Source: Sclerotinia nivalis
Lineage: Eukaryota; Ascomycota; Leotiomycetes; Helotiales; Sclerotiniaceae
Length of the DNA: 64,000 nucleotides
Direction of reading: 5' to 3'
NCBI GenBank assembly: GCA_029531795.1
Contig: JAPEIS010000001.1
Coordinates: forward strand, 6,696,001 to 6,760,000
Shown here: in pieces, positions 60,161 to 64,000 of the stretch
Position numbering within the stretch: the first letter of the stretch is position 1
Layout: the number at the start of each line of letters is the position of its first letter
The notes under the pieces: generated by a model
What the model saw: only the letters and a program-made list of their open reading frames with translations
Databases searched by the model: none
Told to the model about the DNA's origin: nothing
Position numbers and translations under genes: made by a program

Positions 60161-62571
60161 TTAAAACCTATTCTCAACCAACTTTTCCAAAAGTTTTGCA
60201 AAATTAACTGTCATCTCAACCCATTTGGAAACATCCTTTCCCCATTGCCTCAACTCCACAATTCTTTTGCGCGGGCCTGCGAGTCCTGCGCTACCTTGGC
60301 CTTTTGATTCTGTATTACTCTTCTTATCTCCCTAGACAGTATCAATACACTGTTACTGTGAAGATATTAGATAGGGAGAATGATAAATATACCTTTTTCG
60401 CCTTCCACTCCCCAACCCCTAACCAATTCATCCAAACTCCATCCGGCTCTCCCTTCTCCTCCGCCTTAACGCCACCGCCAAAAATTCTACCTGTCCCATC
60501 CCCCCCCTCATCTCGAGGCATATTTTGCATATTCAAAAACTTTTCGCTATGATCCAATATCAAACCCCACATCCCGGTATCTGACATTACCATGTTTCGG
60601 ACATCTTCTGCGAAAGTTCCGAGATCTTCTAGATTTGTGACGTCCTTTGCAAGAGAATTGATACTATAAGGTAGCAATGGAGTTAGTATTTGAATAATAG
60701 TGATTGCGAGTTAGTAAGGGAAAGGATGATATTATTTATAAGATATTCGAGAATGGAAGAGGGGGGTGGATAGCGAAAAGAGAAAGAGTAAACAATGACA
60801 AAAAATTAAGAGTGGATGATGACGAAAAAAGAAGGGATGGATGATAGTAAAAAGAAGCAAGTTGAATACTTGCAAAAAGGGGAAAAGTGAATGTTGATAA
60901 AGAATGAAGAGGTGAATAGTAGTACAAAGAAGAAAGAAAGAATGACAGGAAGTAGAAAAGGTGATAGCGAAAAGGGAAAAAATATATAATAATAAAGAAA
61001 AGAAAATGAATGATAATAAAAAGAGAAAAAGCAAATAATAATGAGAAGAAAAAGAGTGAATAATAGCGGAGAAAGAAAGGGTGGATGATAGTAGAAAGAG
61101 GAAGGATGGATGATATTAGAAAAATGAAGAAATGAATCTATTGAATAATAAGAAGTGAAAAGGTGACTAATAGCGAAAAGAAGAGGAATGGATGATGGCA
61201 AAAATGGAAGGGTGGATAACAGAGGATAGAGAAGAGAAGTCAGTGGATCAAAAGTTCTCGAACTATAGAAGCTGATGACCGGAACATATCTCTTAGATAT
61301 GATACAGAAATAACACCCAGAGATGACTTCATCGTATAGTACATCTTTACTCTGTATATAATACCAAAAAGGCAAAGAAAGGAAGATGCACAAAACAAAA
61401 GAAAAATTGATACATACATATCAGCCTCTTTCGACCTTGCCTCATTTTCCTCCTCTGAATATAAAGCACCCCAACTACCCCAGCCTAGATAGTTCCAAAT
61501 GTTCTTTCTTTCACTGATCCATGTTTCATTCCTATCATTCAACACCCCCGTCTTTTCCTCCTCTGCAGCTTTAGCTACCAACTCCAACACGCGCACTTTC
61601 ATCTTGATGTCACTCAATAATGTGATAATCTCTTTACTCCCTTTCCGACGAGACATTGATATTCTTTTTTGGAAAATGGCATGATCACGGTGTTCCGCTA
61701 AAATTTGGTGATATATCATGAATGCCAACTCTTCAAAAGTGCAATGTTTGCTCTTTCTCTTGGCCTTGCCAAAATGGAAACGAGACAATTCGTACTCGTC
61801 ATCGCAATCTTTACTTAAGACAGACCCAGGTGGAGGCACACCATCTCCCTTGCCTTCATTATCACTGCTAACCACCTCATCCAGGATGAGCTCCCATTCC
61901 TGCTCTAAACGACTAACTCTACCCGCAACATTCTGACACTCGATTGCCATTTCGGTTAACATTTCGGCCCAGCGGATTCGATAGAGTTCATAAAGTTTTT
62001 GAAGATCAGAGGCACTCAATTGAAGAGTCCGAAGTTTCGGGACCAGAAAGGCAACCGATTCATCACGCATGCTAACACTATTGCGATCCGACATGATGTC
62101 TATTGCGCTGGCAATACGCGTGAGAGAGATGATGAGGTCGGTAAGAGGAGGGGCTACAATCTTGTTGCCTTTAACGGAGGGTGTCTCGGTATCAGTGACT
62201 TCAAAAAAGCCTTGCATATCAGAATTGAGGTTATCGGACCAAATCTTATATGTCATTTGAAGCTCGAGAAGTGGGACCGGAGGACGTTCGTTGTTGTTGT
62301 TGAAAGGGCGTTGTGATTGTACCATATATGCTGACCAAAGACAAGCCCAAGGAGTTGAGATACATTTTCCTACACTCCCGACTGTCGATAATACACTTGA
62401 GCTAGTGTATATGAAGGCACGAAATATCAGATATATGCCATATATGATGTCCCAAAATGTGTAAAGGATAAGAAAACCCAATATTGCGACAAAGAAGAAA
62501 ATGATGCGAGGGGTTTTGGAACTCGAGGATGCGATACCGAATTGATGAAGAATTGGAAAACAAAAATTCAT
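60161..62571 (-). CDS. Fungal membrane protein of unknown function
   Basis: Three exons: 62571-61418, 60663-60393 and 60331-60161, with introns of 754 nt (GTATGT..TATAG) and 61 nt (GTATAT..CTAG); 531 aa from the ATG at 62571. Residues about 25-55 are a strong membrane helix (PRIIFFFVAILGFLILYTFW). The rest is soluble and helical with coiled-coil character (LQKLYELYRIRWAEMLTEMA, KMKVRVLELVAKAAEEEKTG). It continues across the long intron as EADI/INSLAKDVTNLEDLGT and ends VEMTVNFAKLLEKLVENRF. It may be a lineage-specific membrane-anchored coiled-coil protein; no family is recognised. The frame is open upstream of 62571 with another hydrophobic segment, but is cut from an N-terminal ATG at 62862 by one TAA at 62650-62652. 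Confidence 0.72.
60664..61417 (-). repeat. Degenerate minisatellite filling an intron
   Basis: Most of the 754-nt intron consists of variations on GATGATAGTAGAAAGAGGAAG (+ strand), with words such as GGATGATAGTA, GAATGATAATAAAAAGAG and GGTGAATAGTAG recurring about every 30-40 bases. The - strand stays open as a Phe/Ser/Tyr-rich frame by composition only. It is several times longer than any other intron in the window. Confidence 0.75.
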
Positions 62572-62652
62572 GAAATAAAGGACGGGAAAATATGTTACAA
62601 GAAGAAACCAGATAGCTTTGAAGAAATTATTGAAAATTGAGGGAAAGAATCC

Positions 62653-62862
62653 TTATGGTTCGGGGATTGTTGTGGGAGCTGTTGCTGAAGCTGTTGTTGA
62701 AGCTGTTGCTGAGGCTGTTGCTGGAACCATCGTGGGAACCGTCGTGGGAGCCGTCACGTTTGAATAGCCATCGTTTGCAGCGTTTGCAGCATCTAATAAA
62801 GCTATAGCATTCTCGTATTCTTGCCTCGTCCGAAGGTTTAGAATGGGATCTGGATATGACAT
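62653..62862 (-). other. Possible N-terminal coding segment ahead of an in-frame TAA
   Basis: A 69-codon frame (MSYPDPILNLRTRQEYENAI, then an Ala/Thr/Val/Pro repeat) is in the same frame as the membrane protein. After TAA GGA the frame continues FFPSIFNNFFKAIWFLLVTY to the ATG at 62571. The two parts look like one ancestral or polymorphic coding sequence interrupted by a nonsense codon; alternatively the upstream part is an upstream ORF. Confidence 0.45.
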
Positions 62863-64000
62863 CTTTTAAAGGTTATTGAATAAGGAGAAGGTCAAAGACA
62901 AGATAGTAACAATCGATGAGATGGTAGTAGTTGATAAGATGATAGTGATTGATAAAATAATAATAGCTAATGAGATGATAGTCGTTGATAAAATAGTAAT
63001 AACTGATGAGATGATGATGATTGATGGTAATTGATGAGATGATGATTGATGAGATGGGAACAGGTTGATGAGATGTTAGTAGTTGATGAGTGTCGCAAAT
63101 GTTCTAACTATTATATAAAACTAGAATAATTTTAAAGTCTCGGCTGATATCAATAACATAGAATTAAAGACTTTTCTAATTAGTAATAAAAATAACAAAT
63201 AAAGACGGTGAATAAATATTATAAATAAAAAGAGTAAGATAAATAGAGATAATAAATGAAAAGAGCTAGAAGTAAATAAATATAGAGAATACTAAAATGA
63301 AAAGAAAATTATATATTTTTATTTATTTTATTTTATTTTATTCTATTATATTATTTTAATAAAATATTTATATATACTAAATATATATTTAGAATCAATT
63401 TTTTATAATTTCGAGTATATTAAACAATAGAGATTTAAAGATCTATTCTTATAAAATAATATAATTAAAAATTAATAAATAAAAAATGTAAATTTAGAGT
63501 TTATAGTATAGGATTAATATATATAGTATTAATTAATTAAAATAACGCTCTACTAGCTCTTTAGAGACTACTAGACTTTTTCGCTTTGCTATAGAGAAAT
63601 ATAAATAAATAAAATAAATAAATAAAGAATATCTATCTATCTATAGATATATTTGTAACGCACAAAAGCCGCATAAGAGCTGAATTAACAGGGTCAATTA
63701 TATTCCTTAGAATCTACAACTAAAGAATTACGGCTCGTAAAGAGTATCTGTATATATACACTAGCTGTAGATATATGATTGATCGTGTATATGACAGTGG
63801 GTTATATAGGTCTATACCAGATTCGTGACAATATTGATAACGTTGATAATAAGTAATAGCAAACAATGAAAAAAAACCCCCTTTTATAAAATGATTGAAT
63901 AGGAAACCAAAAAGTAAAACAAAGATCCAATCCTAAGCATTTTTTTCTTTGTTGTGAAATTTCGCTGTTTCATCCCCTTCATATCTTGAGAACTTCTCAA
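62863..64000. other. AT-rich right flank with degenerate repeats
   Basis: Bases 62900-63085 are a degenerate tandem of GATGAGATGATAGT-like words. From 63110 to 63860 the sequence is extremely AT-rich, with only scattered C and G. This looks like a mutated, possibly RIP-affected, repeat relic. No coding frame is present. Confidence 0.6.

Noticed and set aside
60806..61393. 195-codon Phe/Ser/Tyr-rich frame resembling a membrane protein
   Set aside because: It is the translation of the intron minisatellite; flanking splice sites join clear coding sequence across it.

Overview
The window is nuclear DNA of a filamentous ascomycete. The signs are many short introns (about 43-120 nt) with GT..AG ends and CTAAC-like branch sites, AT-rich gene-poor spacers full of simple repeats, and ascomycete-type proteins (an LSD1 homologue with a C-terminal HMG box, a Zn2Cys6 regulator, a 2EXR-domain relic, a dual-targeted HisRS). 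The protein style suggests Leotiomycetes, probably Sclerotiniaceae (Botrytis/Sclerotinia-like). That placement is inference and was not checked by search.

Layout, left to right: MED14 (-) and the vacuolar effluxer ATG22 (+) diverge from a shared 1.85-kb spacer. A repeat-rich spacer leads to an atypical NAD-binding epimerase-like gene (-), then a 5-kb spacer that ends with an intron-containing tRNA-Arg(TCG). Next is a dense housekeeping block: F-actin capping protein beta (-), LSD1-type SWIRM/amine oxidase/HMG protein (-), VPS33 (-) and histidyl-tRNA synthetase (+), followed by a conserved fungal protein of unknown function (+). After a 3-kb spacer comes an MGT-like glycosyltransferase (+) with a duplicated palindromic motif upstream.

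The middle holds a hexanucleotide microsatellite, a small Cys-rich-tailed protein (-), a STIMATE/YPL162C-type vacuolar membrane protein (-), a 42-residue metallothionein-like peptide gene (-) that needs splicing to be seen, the U2 snRNP protein SF3B6/p14 (-) with an in-frame ORF after its stop, and a Zn2Cys6 transcription factor (-). A 179-bp MITE-like inverted repeat and a broken 2EXR-domain gene follow.

The right third holds a charge-segregated unknown protein (+), an NDR-like AGC kinase (-), a nucleolar FKBP prolyl isomerase of the Fpr3/Fpr4 type (-), a broken DJ-1/PfpI-family gene (-), and a fungal membrane protein (-) with an in-frame TAA upstream and a 754-nt repeat-filled intron. Both window ends are AT-rich, which fits mutated transposon relics, though no element could be named.

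I see no biosynthetic cluster, CRISPR, rRNA or intact transposon. The genes mostly serve separate core processes: transcription (MED14), chromatin (LSD1, FKBP), splicing (SF3B6), translation (HisRS, tRNA-Arg), vacuole (ATG22, VPS33, YPL162C-like), actin and kinase signalling. Exon coordinates were worked out by hand from splice signals and reading-frame continuity; all multi-exon models close in frame.
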